Below are positions 11,731 through 12,708 of a stretch of 12,708 nucleotides of DNA, piece after piece. Under the pieces are notes generated by a model. It did not search any database. It was not told the origin of the DNA and was given only the letters and a program-made list of their open reading frames with translations. The stretch is from contig JBDTOX010000183.1 in assembly GCA_039933015.1 (NCBI GenBank), positions 1-12,708 on the forward strand, in the 5' to 3' direction. The position numbers and the translations under genes are program-made. Positions within the stretch are counted from its first letter, which is position 1. Each line of letters starts with the position of its first letter. This DNA comes from JBDTOX01 sp039933015. GTDB lineage: Bacteria; Pseudomonadota; Gammaproteobacteria; Burkholderiales; Methylophilaceae.

Positions 11731-12108
11731 TTACTTGATTTCGCCAGTCGCGCCAGCTTCGATCAGCTTCTTCAGTGCCGCATCAGCATCAGCCTTGGAT
11801 ACGCCTTCTTTGATAGCCTTAGGAGCGCTATCAACCAGATCCTTAGCTTCTTTCAAGCCGAGTGCGGTCAGTTCGCGAACAGCCTTGATCACGTTAACCT
11901 TGTTGTCGCCAGCGGCGTTCAAGATAACGTCGAACTCGGTCTTCTCTTCGGCGGCGGCGGCCGGAGCAGCTGCGCCTGCTACTGGTGCGGCTGCAACTGC
12001 GGCGGCTGATACACCAAACTTCTCTTCCATGTCCTTGATCAGTTCAGACAGGTCCAGTACGGTCATTGATGCTACTGCATCAAGAATTTCTGCTTTAGAT
12101 AATGCCAT
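11731..12108 (-). CDS. rplL: 50S ribosomal protein L7/L12
   Basis: 125 residues, within the usual 120-128. L7/L12 dimers form the flexible stalk of the 50S subunit that recruits and stimulates EF-G, EF-Tu and other translational GTPases. The three parts are visible: an N-terminal dimerisation and L10-binding helix pair (about residues 1-33, starting MALSKAEILDAV), an Ala/Pro-rich hinge (about 34-54), and the C-terminal factor-binding domain (about 57-125) with the helix NVIKAVRELTALGLKEAKDL and KAIKEGVSK. The ATG at 12106-12108 has AGGAG 8 bases upstream. It follows rplJ by 48 bases; the long stem-loop region downstream separates it from rpoB. Several L12 copies per ribosome are needed, consistent with its own strong ribosome binding site. 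Confidence 0.98.
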   Translation of the reverse strand: MALSKAEILDAVASMTVLDLSELIKDMEEKFGVSAAAVAAAPVAGAAAPAAAAEEKTEFDVILNAAGDNKVNVIKAVRELTALGLKEAKDLVDSAPKAIKEGVSKADADAALKKLIEAGATGEIK

Positions 12109-12156
12109 TTGTAATACTCCTGATAATGTAATGTTGAGCTTTAGTTTCAGCTAAGT

Positions 12157-12681
12157 TCAAGCTGCTTGCTTTTGATCGCGAACCGCTGCCAGGCCACGGA
12201 CAAAGCTTGTAGGCACTTCATTAAGCGTGCGTACAAACTTGGCAACCGGGGCTTGCATGGTACCGAGCAATTTAGACAGCAACTCTTCACGGCTAGGCAT
12301 AGATGCCAGGGCTTGAACGCCTTTGGCGTCCATTACCTGATTTGGCATGGCGCCTGCCTTGATTACGAACTTGTCGTTAGACTTAGCAAAGTCATTCAGC
12401 ACTTTTGCCGCAGCTACCGGGTCGGCAGAAATGCCAAACACCAACGGGCCAACCATCTCGTTTGCCAGGCCAGAAAACGGGGTGCTGTCAACAGCACGAC
12501 GTACCAAGGTGTTTTTTAGAACACGCAGGTACACACCGGATTTCCTGGCTTCGGCGCGCAACTTGGTCATGTCACCCACTACTAAGCCACGATACTCAGC
12601 AAGAATGATTGACTGCGCCTTGGAGACTTGCTCACTGACCTCAGCAACTACTGCCTTTTTCTCTTCAAGATTAAGACTCAA
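12157..12681 (-). CDS. rplJ: 50S ribosomal protein L10
   Basis: 174 residues, close to the E. coli length of 165. L10 anchors L7/L12 dimers to the 23S GTPase-associated region and, in E. coli, represses its own operon as an L10-L12 complex on the mRNA leader. Family features are SLNLEEKKAVVAEVSEQV at the N-terminus, AEYRGLVVGDMTKLR, and GVYLRVLKNTLVRRAV in the rRNA-binding domain, followed by a C-terminal helix that carries L12. The start is TTG (12679-12681): homology begins exactly here, a near-perfect AAGGAGGT lies upstream, and no in-frame ATG occurs until about codon 38. The upstream leader, where the L10 site would be, is outside the window; only 27 bases precede the gene. Confidence 0.96.
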   Translation of the reverse strand: MSLNLEEKKAVVAEVSEQVSKAQSIILAEYRGLVVGDMTKLRAEARKSGVYLRVLKNTLVRRAVDSTPFSGLANEMVGPLVFGISADPVAAAKVLNDFAKSNDKFVIKAGAMPNQVMDAKGVQALASMPSREELLSKLLGTMQAPVAKFVRTLNEVPTSFVRGLAAVRDQKQAA

Positions 12682-12687
12682 GGTCTT

Positions 12688-12695
12688 ACCTCCTT
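12688..12695 (-). promoter_or_regulatory. Near-perfect ribosome binding site for the TTG start of rplJ
   Basis: The minus strand reads AAGGAGGT, 8 bases complementary to the 16S rRNA 3' end, with 6 bases to the TTG. This unusually strong site probably compensates for the weak start codon and decides the start. Confidence 0.85.
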
Positions 12696-12708
12696 CCGTT
12701 AATTGAGC

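Noticed and set aside
12682..12708. End of rplA upstream of rplJ
   Set aside because: The 27 bases have no frame recognisable as the L1 C-terminus; the usual rplA neighbour is plausible but not shown.

Overview
The window is a densely packed, single-direction block of core transcription and translation genes, all on the minus strand. Read in the direction of transcription (high to low coordinates) the order is rplJ - rplL - rpoB - rpoC - rpsL - rpsG - fusA - tuf, with tuf cut off by the left edge. Protein sequences (RpoB with a QTNP rifampicin-region variant and extra loops relative to E. coli; L10, EF-G and S7 types) point to a betaproteobacterium. My best guess is the Nitrosomonadales/Methylophilaceae side of the class, but that is an inference from recalled family resemblance, not a search.

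Region by region: 12157-12681 and 11731-12108 encode the stalk base and stalk of the 50S subunit (L10, L7/L12). A 122-base spacer (11609-11730) carries two strong hairpins that look like the classical L7/L12-rpoB attenuator followed by a possible processing stem. 7436-11608 and 3195-7424 encode the beta and beta' subunits of RNA polymerase, joined by only 11 bases, with the rpoB stop codon embedded in the rpoC ribosome binding site. A 98-base spacer (3097-3194) holds a near-consensus sigma70 promoter and a leader hairpin, and starts the str operon: rpsL (S12), rpsG (S7), fusA (EF-G) and tuf (EF-Tu), with gaps of only 32-36 bases.

Together these genes supply the RNA polymerase core, two small-subunit proteins of the decoding and head regions, the ribosomal stalk that recruits GTPases, and the two elongation GTPases themselves. 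In E. coli the rplKAJL-rpoBC and str clusters are far apart; here they are contiguous, as in many other bacteria. No mobile element, CRISPR array, tRNA, rRNA or accessory gene is visible, and no stretch over 300 bases lacks a gene. I see no undescribed system. The points of interest are regulatory: the two intergenic leader regions, three non-ATG starts (fusA GTG, rpoC GTG, rplJ TTG), and lineage-specific insertions in RpoB.
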